Below the pieces are notes generated by a model. That model worked only from the letters and a program-made list of their open reading frames with translations, ran no database searches and had not been told where the DNA came from. The position numbers were made by a program, and so were the translations under genes. A stretch of DNA of 64,000 nt from an uncultured Lachnospiraceae bacterium (GTDB taxonomy: Bacteria > Bacillota > Clostridia > Lachnospirales > Lachnospiraceae), in NCBI GenBank assembly GCA_947632555.1, contig CANRPU010000003.1:62001-126000 (forward strand). Direction: 5' to 3'. Shown here one piece after another: positions 24,668 to 33,505 of this stretch (positions are counted from its first letter, which is position 1; every line of letters begins with the position of its first letter).

Positions 24668-26266
24668 ATGCCGGATAAAATCAAAGCGATCTTAGATAAG
24701 ATACTGGCCTGGTGGAACAAATTCACCGCCAAACAGAAAACGCTTATCATAGGACTTACGGCGGCAGTCGTATTTACCTTTGTCTTTCTGATTTACATAT
24801 TTACGAAACCGCAGTATATACAGTGGCAGAGATGCTCCACCACTGCGGAAGCGGCGGAAGTCACGGAGATTCTGGACAGCAATTCCATTGATTACAAGGT
24901 ATCCCAGGACGGCCTGAACATCAGCGTCCGCACCAAGCAGCTTTCCAGCGCCAATCTGGCTCTGGGAGCGGCCGGTTATATTCCGGACGGCTATTCCATA
25001 GACGATGTTCTGGGCGGAGGCCTCGGCAGTACGCAGGCGGATGTGCAGCTGAGGTGGCAGCATTATCTGGAACAGCAGTTCGCCAGCGATATCTGTTCCA
25101 TTGAATCCGTCAAGAGCGCCACGGTGCGGCTGCATTTGCCGGAGCAGACAGGGCTATTGATAGATTCGGGAGAGGAATCTTCTGCCTGGATCCAGCTTAC
25201 GCTGCGGGACAAATTCACTTCGGACCAGGCCACCACGGTGGCGAGGGCGGTGGCAACGGCGCTGGGAAATACTTCCACTGCCAATATTACCATAGTGGAC
25301 AATAACGCCAATCTGCTGTTTTCCGGTGAGGAAGACTATTCCCAGGCGGGCATCGCCAACAATATGATGGAACTGCGCTCCCAGGCCGAAACGCTTCTGG
25401 GCGCGGATGTCAAAAAGGTGCTGGTAGGCTCCAAGCAGTTCGATATGGTGGAGGTAGCCTGCAATCTGGATATTGATTTCGCGGAATACGAAAGGACCAT
25501 CCACTCATATTCGGCCCCGGATGACAGAACGGACGGACTGCCCGTGCATGAGGAGATCTACTCGGACAGCAATGTGAGCGGCGTAGGGGGACTGCCGGGA
25601 ACGGACTCCAATGATGAACTGACTTATCAGTTCCAGGCCGGAAACGATACGGAAAGCAGTTCCAATCAGCATATACTGGATTTTGTGGTGGACGAGAGCA
25701 TTACCGTGGAGAATCTTCCTCCCGGGGTCATTGACTATACCAATTCTTCTCTGGCGCTTACGGCCCTGCAGTATCGGATCGTGAAAGAAGAGGACGTGCG
25801 CAGCCAGGGGCTATTGTCGGGAATGTCCTGGTCGGAGTATAAGGCCAATAACAGCGGTTATACCCGGCTGGACGTGGATGAGGATTTTTACAGCCTGGTG
25901 GCGCACGCCACCGGTATCCCACAGGAAAATATCACTATCATAGCCTATGAAACGCCGCAGTTTGTAGACAGGGAAGGCTTTTCCGTAAACGCTACGGACG
26001 TGATGTCCGTTGTGCTGATCGTCATCATTCTGGCGCTGCTGGCGCTGGTGGTGATCAGAAGCATGCTTTCCCGCCGGGAAACCTCCGAGGAAGAGGAGGA
26101 ACTGTCCGTGGAGAATCTGCTGCAGTCCACTCCGGAGAGTACTCTGGAGGATATTGAGCTGGAAACCAAATCCGAAACCAGAAAGCTGATAGAAAAATTT
26201 GTGGACGAAAATCCGGAGGCCGTTGCCAATCTGCTGCGCAACTGGCTGAGCGAGGACTGGGGGTAA
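24668..26266 (+). CDS. fliF: Flagellar MS-ring protein FliF
   Basis: The 532-residue membrane protein builds the MS ring that anchors the rod and houses the export gate. Membrane helices lie near residues 27-47 and 437-457. Between them are the secretin-like ring-building motifs (QWQRCSTTAEAAEVTEIL; the WQHYLEQQFASDI segment). The C-terminal cytoplasmic tail (KFVDENPEAVANLLRNWLSEDW) is the FliG-binding end. Length and order are normal. CAAGGAGAATG provides the binding site. Confidence 0.95.
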   Translation: MPDKIKAILDKILAWWNKFTAKQKTLIIGLTAAVVFTFVFLIYIFTKPQYIQWQRCSTTAEAAEVTEILDSNSIDYKVSQDGLNISVRTKQLSSANLALGAAGYIPDGYSIDDVLGGGLGSTQADVQLRWQHYLEQQFASDICSIESVKSATVRLHLPEQTGLLIDSGEESSAWIQLTLRDKFTSDQATTVARAVATALGNTSTANITIVDNNANLLFSGEEDYSQAGIANNMMELRSQAETLLGADVKKVLVGSKQFDMVEVACNLDIDFAEYERTIHSYSAPDDRTDGLPVHEEIYSDSNVSGVGGLPGTDSNDELTYQFQAGNDTESSSNQHILDFVVDESITVENLPPGVIDYTNSSLALTALQYRIVKEEDVRSQGLLSGMSWSEYKANNSGYTRLDVDEDFYSLVAHATGIPQENITIIAYETPQFVDREGFSVNATDVMSVVLIVIILALLALVVIRSMLSRRETSEEEEELSVENLLQSTPESTLEDIELETKSETRKLIEKFVDENPEAVANLLRNWLSEDWG

Positions 26267-26273
26267 AGAAAAT

Positions 26274-27290
26274 ATGGCGAGAGCCGTGGACGATAAGCTG
26301 GGAGGAGTGCAGAAGGCCGCTATCCTGCTGATAGCGCTGGGGCCGGAGCGCTCCGCGGGTATTTTTAAATTTCTCAAGGAAGAAGAGATCGAGGAACTGA
26401 CGCTGGAGATCGCCAATACCAGAAGCGTTACGCCCCAGGTCAAAGAAGAAGTGATCAACGAATTTTATGAAGTCTGCCTGGCGCAGCAGTACATTGCGGA
26501 AGGCGGTATCGCCTATGCCAAAGAACTGCTGGAAAACGCGCTGGGCAATGAAAGGGCGAGGGAGGTTATCAGCAAGCTGACCGCTTCCCTGCAGGTAAAG
26601 CCTTTTGAGTTTGTGAGAAAGACGGATGCCAGCCAGCTTTTGAACTTCATACAGGACGAACATCCGCAGACTATCGCGCTGATCCTGTCTTATCTGTCGG
26701 CAGGTCAGGCGGCGATGATCATTTCCGCGCTGCCGCCTGACAGACAGGCGGACGTGGCAAAGCGTATCGCGGTAATGGACAGGACCAGTCCCGATGTCAT
26801 CAAAGAGGTGGAAAAAGTGCTGGAATCCAAGCTTTCTTCCCTGGTAAACCAGGATTATACCATTATCGGCGGCGTAGATGCGGTAGTAGAAATCCTGAAT
26901 ACCGTGGACCGGGGCACCGAGAAACATATTATGGAAACGCTGGAGATCGAAGAGCCGGAACTGGCGGATGAGATCCGCAAGAAGATGTTCGTATTTGAAG
27001 ACGTGCTGCTCTTGGATGACAGAGCGATCCAGCGCGTGCTGCGTGATGTGGACAACAACGATCTGGCCATCGCGTTAAAGAGCGCCAATGAACAGGTGCA
27101 GAACGCGATCTTCAACAATCTTTCCAAGCGTCTTGCGGTTATGATAAAGGAGGACATGGAGTTCATGGGTCCTGTCCGCATGAAGGATGTGGAAGAGGCG
27201 CAGCAGAAGATCGTAAATATTATCAGAAAGCTGGAGGATGCCGGAGAGATCGTAATTTCCAGAGGCGGAGGGGACGAGATCGTTGTCTAG
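26274..27290 (+). CDS. fliG: Flagellar motor switch protein FliG
   Basis: The 338-residue switch protein links FliF to FliM and transmits torque from the stators. It shows the N-terminal domain (QKAAILLIALGPERSA), the middle EHPQT motif (QDEHPQTIALILSYL) and the C-terminal charged torque helix (DVLLLDDRAIQRVLRDVD). Length is standard. Starts seven bases after fliF; its end overlaps fliH by eight bases. Confidence 0.97.
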   Translation: MARAVDDKLGGVQKAAILLIALGPERSAGIFKFLKEEEIEELTLEIANTRSVTPQVKEEVINEFYEVCLAQQYIAEGGIAYAKELLENALGNERAREVISKLTASLQVKPFEFVRKTDASQLLNFIQDEHPQTIALILSYLSAGQAAMIISALPPDRQADVAKRIAVMDRTSPDVIKEVEKVLESKLSSLVNQDYTIIGGVDAVVEILNTVDRGTEKHIMETLEIEEPELADEIRKKMFVFEDVLLLDDRAIQRVLRDVDNNDLAIALKSANEQVQNAIFNNLSKRLAVMIKEDMEFMGPVRMKDVEEAQQKIVNIIRKLEDAGEIVISRGGGDEIVV

Positions 27291-28113
27291 TAATTTATAT
27301 AAGCGGGGGTATACCCTGGTCAGGGCAGAAGATACCCGTATTATTGATACCAACGCGCTGGCGGAGGAAAAGATCGGCAGGCTGGCCGTAAGCAGGCTGA
27401 GCGCGCAGCCTCCTGATGAGGACGGTTTTTCCCGCGGGCTTTCCGCCCAGGTGCTGGAGGCTTTGACCGAGGAGGACGTACAGGCCGGCGAAGAGGCCGG
27501 GGCGGACGTTTCGGAACCTGTAGAGCCTACGGCGGAGGAACTGCGCGCCCAGGCGCTGGAGGAAATAGAACAGCTGCGGGTTCAGGCGCGGACGGAACTG
27601 GAAAAGGAACGGAGTGAAACGCTGGAGGCCGCAAGACAGCAGGGCTATGAAGAAGGCGTCAGGCAGGGCCGCGCGGAAGCGGATGACCTGAAGAAGGAAC
27701 TGGAAGCGCGGAAACAGCGCCTGGAAGAGGAATACGCGTCGCGGGTAGAAGAGATGGAACCCCGGCTGGTGGAAGTATTGACAGGCGTATACGAGCATGT
27801 GATACAGGTGGGGCTGGCCGATTACCAGGACCTGATCGTAAATCTGGTGGAGGGCGTTTTAAGCCAGATAGACGGGGGCAGAAGCATGATCGTGCATGTG
27901 TCCGGGGAGGATTATGACTATGTCAGCAGCCGTAAGGCTGATTTCGCAGTGGGGAGCGCGTCCTTGGAGATCGTGGAGGATATCACTCTGTCCAAGAACC
28001 AGGCTCTGATAGAAACAGAAAGCGGTATTTTCGACTGCAGTCTGGACGTACAGCTCAGGGAACTGGGAAAGAAACTCAGACTGCTGTCTTATGAAAAACC
28101 GACCGGTGAGTGA
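27283..28113 (+). CDS. fliH: Flagellar export ATPase regulator FliH
   Basis: A 276-residue cytoplasmic protein that binds FliI and docks it to the export gate. The long Glu/Arg/Gln-rich middle coil (about residues 85-155) contains GYEEGVRQGRAEAD, typical of the FliH/YscL stalk, and the C-terminal domain contains the DITLSKNQALIETESGIFD segment conserved in FliH and V-ATPase E subunits. It starts with TTG at 27283, inside the end of fliG, after GGAGGGG at nine bases. Overlap with fliI at the other end implies translational coupling of the three genes. Confidence 0.9.
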   Translation: MSSNLYKRGYTLVRAEDTRIIDTNALAEEKIGRLAVSRLSAQPPDEDGFSRGLSAQVLEALTEEDVQAGEEAGADVSEPVEPTAEELRAQALEEIEQLRVQARTELEKERSETLEAARQQGYEEGVRQGRAEADDLKKELEARKQRLEEEYASRVEEMEPRLVEVLTGVYEHVIQVGLADYQDLIVNLVEGVLSQIDGGRSMIVHVSGEDYDYVSSRKADFAVGSASLEIVEDITLSKNQALIETESGIFDCSLDVQLRELGKKLRLLSYEKPTGE

Positions 28114-29432
28114 GCGTGCAGTCAGCAGATTCGTTTTCCAAATACGCAAAAGCAAAAGAATATACCTACTTCCACAAACTGGGAAAAGTTGTCAACGTGG
28201 TGGGCCTGACCATCGAGTCGGCGGGCCCGGATGCCAGACTGGGGGATATCTGCAGGATCTTTCCCCAGGAAGAGGGCGCGAAGCCCGTTATGGCGGAAGT
28301 GGTGGGATTTAAGGACAAAAAGACGCTGCTGATGCCCTATGAGGCAGTGGAGGGCATTGGGCTCAACAGCAGGGTGCAGAATATGGGAGTGCCTCTGAAC
28401 GTGGAAGTCTGCCAGGATATGCTGGGCAGAACCCTGGACGGTCTGGGAAGGCCAAGTGATGGAGGCCCCGCCCTGCGCGGGATCAGCTATCCGGTGGAAG
28501 CCACGCCGCCGGATGCCATGAGCAGAGCCATCATTGACGAGGTCCTTCCCCTGGGCGTAAAGGCGGTGGACGGGCTGCTGACCGTTGGCAAGGGACAGCG
28601 TATCGGCATTTTTGCCGGTTCCGGCGTAGGAAAATCCACTCTGATGGGCATGTTTGCCCGCAATACCAAGGCCGATATCAACGTGATAGCCCTGATCGGC
28701 GAGCGGGGCAGGGAAGTGCGGGAATTTATTGAAAGGGACCTGGGAGAAGAGGGCATGAGGCGTTCGGTGGTGGTAGTGGCCACTTCGGACAAACCGGCGT
28801 TAGAGAGGAACAAAGCGGCCAAGACGGCTACCGCCATCGCGGAGTATTTCCGGGATCAGGGCAGGGACGTGCTGCTGATGATGGATTCCCTGACCCGTTT
28901 TTCCATGGCGCAGAGGGAGATCGGCCTGGCCAGCGGGGAGCCTCCCGTGTCCAGAGGATATCCGCCCAGCGTGTATTCGGAAATGCCGAAGCTGCTGGAA
29001 CGGGCGGGAAGAGCCGAAAAAGGATCCATTACCGGCCTGTATACGGTGCTGGTGGACGGTGACGATTTTAACGAACCCATAACGGATACCGCCAGGAGTA
29101 TTCTGGACGGGCACATTGTTCTGGACAGAAAGCTGGGACACAGGAACCACTATCCGGCCATCGACGTGCTGGCCAGTATCTCCAGGTGCATGAGCCAGAT
29201 CGTGGACAAGGAGCATAAGCGGCTGGCCGGCAGATTAAAATCCATACTGGCCACGTATAATGAGGCCGAGGATCTGATCAATATCGGCGCCTATAAAGCG
29301 GGGAGCAACCCGGCCATCGACATGGCCATCCGCAAGATCGACGCGGTGAACGGCTTTCTCTGTCAGGACGTGGAAGAAAAATTTGATTATGAGCAGACCT
29401 GCGGCCTGTTAAAGGCTCTGTTTGAGGATTAA
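28110..29432 (+). CDS. fliI: Flagellum-specific export ATPase FliI
   Basis: A 440-residue ATPase related to the F1 beta subunit, which energises unloading of export substrates. Walker A GSGVGKST lies at about residues 170-177 and Walker B follows with VLLMMDSLTRFS. The SGEPPVSRGYPPSV region is characteristic of the FliI/SctN family. It starts with GTG at 28110, overlapping the fliH stop by four bases. Length is normal. Confidence 0.97.
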   Translation: MSVQSADSFSKYAKAKEYTYFHKLGKVVNVVGLTIESAGPDARLGDICRIFPQEEGAKPVMAEVVGFKDKKTLLMPYEAVEGIGLNSRVQNMGVPLNVEVCQDMLGRTLDGLGRPSDGGPALRGISYPVEATPPDAMSRAIIDEVLPLGVKAVDGLLTVGKGQRIGIFAGSGVGKSTLMGMFARNTKADINVIALIGERGREVREFIERDLGEEGMRRSVVVVATSDKPALERNKAAKTATAIAEYFRDQGRDVLLMMDSLTRFSMAQREIGLASGEPPVSRGYPPSVYSEMPKLLERAGRAEKGSITGLYTVLVDGDDFNEPITDTARSILDGHIVLDRKLGHRNHYPAIDVLASISRCMSQIVDKEHKRLAGRLKSILATYNEAEDLINIGAYKAGSNPAIDMAIRKIDAVNGFLCQDVEEKFDYEQTCGLLKALFED

Positions 29433-29434
29433 AT

Positions 29435-29884
29435 ATGGCAAGGTTCCGTTACAGGATGCAGAGTATCCTGGATATCAAGGAAAAACTGGAAGATCAGGCC
29501 AGACAGGAACTGGCTTCCGCGCAGGCGGCCTTAAACGGGGAAACGCGGCGCCTGGAGGAATTGAAAGCGCGCAAGTCCGGTTATGAGGAGGAAGCCGCCG
29601 GACTGTTAAGCGGGACGCTCATTCTGCGGGAAATAGAGGACAATAAGAGCGCCATCCTGCGGATGGACGAATATATCGCCCTGCAGAGGGAACGGGTGCG
29701 CACCGCTGAAAGACAGGTGGAGAAGGCCAGGGAACGGCTGCAGGAGGTCATGCAGGAAAGAAAAATGCACGAAAAGCTGAAGGAGCACGCGTTCGAGGCT
29801 TTTCTGGAAGAAGAAAAAAAGCAGGAAGGCAAAGAGGTGGACGAACTGACAAGCTATACCTACGGTCAGAAAAAGTCCCGATAA
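29435..29884 (+). CDS. fliJ: Flagellar export chaperone FliJ
   Basis: A 149-residue protein that is almost entirely coiled-coil: MARFRYRMQSILDIKEKLED at the start, then a long heptad region rich in Glu, Arg and Gln. This is the FliJ pattern; the protein inserts in the FliI hexamer and escorts chaperones. It begins two bases after fliI. Sequence conservation in this family is low and the call leans on position and length. Confidence 0.9.
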   Translation: MARFRYRMQSILDIKEKLEDQARQELASAQAALNGETRRLEELKARKSGYEEEAAGLLSGTLILREIEDNKSAILRMDEYIALQRERVRTAERQVEKARERLQEVMQERKMHEKLKEHAFEAFLEEEKKQEGKEVDELTSYTYGQKKSR

Positions 29885-29919
29885 CGGGGAGCCGCGGAAG
29901 CGGCGGAATGTGAGGAAAA

Positions 29920-30783
29920 ATGGCGAAAGAAGGAAACGCCGCAGCGGAAGAAAAGAAGAAGCTGCAGAATGAAAAGAAAAAATTAAAATCCGACAGGAAA
30001 GAACAGAAGAAGCTGGCTAAGAAAAGAGCCAAAGAAATCGCGGCCCAGGAAGCGGAATTGGAAGAAGACGAGGAAGGCGGCGGTTTCTTTACGTTTCTGG
30101 CAACCCTTGCCATCATCGCGGTCTGGATAGTCATTCTGTGCGTGGTCATCAAGCTGGACGTGGGAGGTTTCGGCTCCAATGTGCTGACTCCCGTGCTGAA
30201 GGACGTGCCTATTGTCAATAAGATCCTGCCCACGCCCAAAACCGGGACGGATGAAGAGCAGGAAGAGGAAAACGGCTATACCGACGCGGCAGAGGCGGCG
30301 GAACAGATCAAAAGCCTGGAGCTGCAGCTGCAGGAGGCCCAGAACAAAAACCTGACATTGGAAGAAGAAAACGCCAATCTGCAGGCTTCCGTGACCAGAC
30401 TGCAGGAGTTTGAGGACAGGCAGGTGGAGTTTCAGCGGCTCTATACGGAATTTTTCAGAGATGTAGTCTACGCGGAAAACGGCCCGGGACCGGAAGAATT
30501 TGCCAAATACTACGAGGCTATGGATCCTACTACCGCGGAATACATTTACAGGCAGGTGGTGGAACAGCAGCAGGAGGATGCCGAAATAAAGGCATACGCC
30601 GATACCTATGCCAGCATGAAACCCAAAAACGCGGCGGCTATCTTTGAGGCCATGTCCGACGATCTGGATCTGGTGGCCCGGATCCTGGGCGCCATGACAC
30701 CGGAACAGAGAAGCTCCATCATGGAAAATATGAACGCGGATATCGCGGCGAAACTCACCAAGATTATGAATCCGGAGTCTTAA
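29920..30783 (+). CDS. MotE/YlxF-like membrane protein
   Basis: The 287-residue protein has a very basic N-terminal coil (residues 1-45), one membrane helix at about 57-80, a coiled-coil (about 100-165) and a C-terminal domain with two PEEFAKYYEAMDPTTAE-like repeats (ASMKPKNAAAIFEAMS, then ILGAMTPEQRSSIMENM). That C-terminal repeat resembles the MgtE intracellular N domain found in MotE, a stator chaperone in other bacteria, and in Bacillus YlxF, which occupies the same place between fliJ and fliK. The long basic N-terminal stretch ahead of the membrane helix is unusual. A sigma-28-type promoter overlaps its stop codon. Confidence 0.75.
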   Translation: MAKEGNAAAEEKKKLQNEKKKLKSDRKEQKKLAKKRAKEIAAQEAELEEDEEGGGFFTFLATLAIIAVWIVILCVVIKLDVGGFGSNVLTPVLKDVPIVNKILPTPKTGTDEEQEEENGYTDAAEAAEQIKSLELQLQEAQNKNLTLEEENANLQASVTRLQEFEDRQVEFQRLYTEFFRDVVYAENGPGPEEFAKYYEAMDPTTAEYIYRQVVEQQQEDAEIKAYADTYASMKPKNAAAIFEAMSDDLDLVARILGAMTPEQRSSIMENMNADIAAKLTKIMNPES

Positions 30784-30807
30784 GTTTTTAGGTGGGAGGA
30801 CCGATAT
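30780..30807 (+). promoter_or_regulatory. Likely sigma-28 (FliA/SigD) promoter ahead of fliK
   Basis: TTAAGTTT at 30780-30787 matches the sigma-28 -35 element TAAAGTTT at seven of eight positions, and ACCGATAT at 30800-30807 matches the -10 element GCCGATAT at seven of eight. The gap is 12 bases, close to the 11 of enteric promoters with the extended -35. Transcription would start about 45 bases before the fliK ATG. Confidence 0.6.
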
Positions 30808-30860
30808 AATTACTGGTATGGTAAAATGTACCTTGAAAATTTCAGAAAGGAGGAATGCGA

Positions 30861-32249
30861 ATGACGAGTACACCCGTAACAGCAGGCGTAGGAGCTTTCT
30901 TTCCGGGTACGCAGGCAGCGGCCGCGCAGCAGGGCGCCGGAACAGGCAGTGCCTTTTCTGATGTTCTGAAGAATCAGACCGATGCCGGAAGCAGGACGGA
31001 AAACGCCGCGCCGGAAAAGACGCGGACCCAAACCGCCGCGGGAAACAGAGTTGCCGGTAACGGAGCGGCCAGAAAAGAAGATCTGCGGACCAAAGAAACG
31101 GACGGCGCGGACAGTAAAGAAGTCCGGACCGGGGAAATTTCTCCGGAAGAGGCGCAGGAGCAGGCGGAAGCGGCAGCGCAGGTCCTGGCAGGCCAGATGG
31201 TAGAACAGACGGCCCAGCAGCTTGGCGTTACCGAGGAAGAGGTAAAGGAACTTCTGGATTCCCTGGATATGACGCCCATGAATCTGCTGAACGAAGCGGA
31301 CCTGCAGACAGTGGTACTGGCAGCGGCCGGCGAAACAGACGCGACAGGGCTTGTGACGAACGAGCAGCTGTTCGCGGACTTTAAGCAGTTAAGCGGAACG
31401 CTGGAGGAACTGACGGCACAGACGGCGGAAGCCACCGGACTTTCCGAGGAGGAGGTAACACAGATCTTCACCGGACTGGCCAGGGAGGCGGAGCCTGAGA
31501 AAGCGGCTGAGGAGGCTTTCATACCTCTGGAGAAAGAGGACATGACAGTTTCGGAAGAAACGGAGGAGGCCACCGTATCCAAACCTGTGGAAGCGCAGGA
31601 GGAAATACGGACGGAGGAAACCGGACAGATACCGGATACTAAAACGGACCGGCCGAAGGAGGGCGGAAAAGAGAACACCCAAAACGGCGGCAGCGCTTTC
31701 CGGCAGGCAGACAGCGGTTTCCAGCAGAATTTTACGACGCAGGCGCAGACGGAAGTAATGTCCGACGTAAGAGAGGCGCAGAGTTATTTCAGCCCCGATA
31801 CGGAAAGGATCATGAATCAGATCACGGATTACATGAGAGCGCAGATCAGGGAAGGCGTATCCGAACTGGATATGCAGCTTCATCCCGCGAGCCTGGGCAA
31901 CCTGCACGTAAAGCTTACCGCCAAGGAAGGTATGGTAACGGCGCAGTTTACCGCGCAGAACGACACGGTGAAGACGGCGCTGGAAGGCCAGATGATCCAG
32001 CTGAAAGAAACCTTTAAGGAACAGGGTATCAGCGTAGAGGCCATCGAAGTGACCGTGGCAGAACATCGTTTTGATGAAAATCTCCAGCAGAACAGCGGGA
32101 GAGAGAGCGGAAACGGACGGCCGGCAAGACAGCGGACCCGCAGGATCAATCTGAACATGTCCGAGGACGAAACGGTACTGAATGAAGAGGACCGCCTCGC
32201 GGCAGAAGTACTTGCGGACAACGGCGGCACGGTAGACTATACCGCGTAA
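30861..32249 (+). CDS. fliK: Flagellar hook-length control protein FliK
   Basis: A 462-residue secreted ruler that measures the hook and switches export specificity through FlhB. The first 300 residues are low complexity (Ala, Glu, Thr, Gln), as expected of the ruler; the C-terminal Flg_hook domain (about residues 320-420) contains ELDMQLHPASLGNLHVKL and the GQMIQLKETFKEQGISV segment. An ATG at 30855 is only one base from the AAAGGAGG site; the second at 30861 has seven-base spacing and is chosen. The leader also has a weak CodY-like match (11 of 15) at 30837-30851. Confidence 0.9.
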   Translation: MTSTPVTAGVGAFFPGTQAAAAQQGAGTGSAFSDVLKNQTDAGSRTENAAPEKTRTQTAAGNRVAGNGAARKEDLRTKETDGADSKEVRTGEISPEEAQEQAEAAAQVLAGQMVEQTAQQLGVTEEEVKELLDSLDMTPMNLLNEADLQTVVLAAAGETDATGLVTNEQLFADFKQLSGTLEELTAQTAEATGLSEEEVTQIFTGLAREAEPEKAAEEAFIPLEKEDMTVSEETEEATVSKPVEAQEEIRTEETGQIPDTKTDRPKEGGKENTQNGGSAFRQADSGFQQNFTTQAQTEVMSDVREAQSYFSPDTERIMNQITDYMRAQIREGVSELDMQLHPASLGNLHVKLTAKEGMVTAQFTAQNDTVKTALEGQMIQLKETFKEQGISVEAIEVTVAEHRFDENLQQNSGRESGNGRPARQRTRRINLNMSEDETVLNEEDRLAAEVLADNGGTVDYTA

Positions 32250-32268
32250 AACGGAAAGGAGGAAACGC

Positions 32269-32994
32269 ATGAGTTTAGTAGCACCCGTAGAAGACGGCAA
32301 GATCGTAGCGCAGGAAGATACTACTTCCGCAAGCAGCGCGAACAAAAACAACATGGATAAGGAGTCTTTCCTGAAGCTTCTGGTAGCCCAGATGCAGTAT
32401 CAGGATCCTCTGGAACCCACATCCAATACGGAATACATTTCCCAGTACGCGCAGTTCTCACAGGTGGAATCTCTGCAGACCATGGTCAGCAGCATGGATT
32501 TACAGCGGGCAGGTTCCCTGGTAGGCAAGAGCGTGTATGTACAGACCACCACCAGTGAGGGTGAGTCCAAGTACATAGTGGGAAAAGTAGATTATGTAAC
32601 CTATGAGGGCGGAAAGGCTTACGTCTATATCAACGAGAAAAGGTATTCTCTGGACGATGTACAGACCGTTCTGGACGATGACTATTTCGACGCGTATAAC
32701 ATGGCCATGGAACTGGTAACAGGGATCAACAAACTGCCGAGCCTCGGCGCACTGGATCTCACCGACGGAGAAGAGGTTGACAGGCTCAATGAAATATATG
32801 AGGGCATGAACGACTACCAGAAAGGCTTCGTAGCGGAAGAAAAGGCAAAAGCGCTTCAGGCATACGTGGAGAAGATCGCCGAACTGAGAAAACAGGCGGA
32901 AGGCAGCGATAAAGTCGAAGGAAACGGCGAAGACAAAAACGAAGAGGATGAGGAAAAGAACGGCGAAAAAACGGGAGGTTCCGAAGAAGTATAA
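32269..32994 (+). CDS. flgD: Flagellar hook capping protein FlgD
   Basis: A 241-residue protein with the FlgD N-terminal scaffold domain (MDKESFLKLLVAQMQYQDPL, then TEYISQYAQFSQVESLQTM) required for hook assembly. A short beta domain follows (LVGKSVYVQTTTSEGE). The usual Ig-like part of Gram-negative FlgD is replaced by a helical stretch with a charged, Lys/Glu/Asn-rich tail (about 205-241). GGAAAGGAGGAAACGC precedes the ATG. Placed between fliK and the small hook-operon protein, as in related genomes. Confidence 0.93.
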   Translation: MSLVAPVEDGKIVAQEDTTSASSANKNNMDKESFLKLLVAQMQYQDPLEPTSNTEYISQYAQFSQVESLQTMVSSMDLQRAGSLVGKSVYVQTTTSEGESKYIVGKVDYVTYEGGKAYVYINEKRYSLDDVQTVLDDDYFDAYNMAMELVTGINKLPSLGALDLTDGEEVDRLNEIYEGMNDYQKGFVAEEKAKALQAYVEKIAELRKQAEGSDKVEGNGEDKNEEDEEKNGEKTGGSEEV

Positions 32995-33025
32995 GGACTG
33001 ACGTTTTACACAGGGAGGTGTTCGC

Positions 33026-33427
33026 ATGAAAGTTACAAACGGTGCTTATCTTTCCATCGAGCAGCTCCAGGACCAGTATCTGCGGCAGAACGGGAAGCCG
33101 GAAGCGGTTTTGGAGGAAGGAACGCTGTCCTTTCAGGAAATACTGGAGCAGAAGCAGAGCAAAGCCGAGATGGGAATGCTGCGGTTTTCCAAACATGCTA
33201 TGGGAAGGCTGTCAGACAGGAACATCGAATTGTCAGGCGGTCAGATAAAGCGGCTCAGCGACGGCGCCAGAAAGGCAGGAGAGAGAGGCATTCAGGAATC
33301 TTTGGTTTTGATGGACGAATTGGCGTTCATTGTCAATATCCCGAATAAAACGGTGGTGACGGCAATGGACAGCAGCGAAACACAGAACAATGTATTTACA
33401 AATATTGACGGAGCAGTTATTGTATAG
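33026..33427 (+). CDS. Flagellar operon protein of the TIGR02530 type
   Basis: A 133-residue protein found between flgD and flgE in many Firmicutes. The middle and C-terminal part (MLRFSKHAMGRLSDRNIELS, then LVLMDELAFIVNIPNKTVVT) is the conserved block of the family and the end carries the NVFTNIDGAVIV motif. Function is not established; the position suggests a role in hook formation or its regulation. GGGAGGTG gives a good start at 33026. Confidence 0.85.
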   Translation: MKVTNGAYLSIEQLQDQYLRQNGKPEAVLEEGTLSFQEILEQKQSKAEMGMLRFSKHAMGRLSDRNIELSGGQIKRLSDGARKAGERGIQESLVLMDELAFIVNIPNKTVVTAMDSSETQNNVFTNIDGAVIV

Positions 33428-33505
33428 CCGGACCTTTTGGAGGCTATGGTTTCCCGACTGACAGAAGGAAACAGACGGTTCCGACAGACAGGAGGTCACT
33501 TAATT

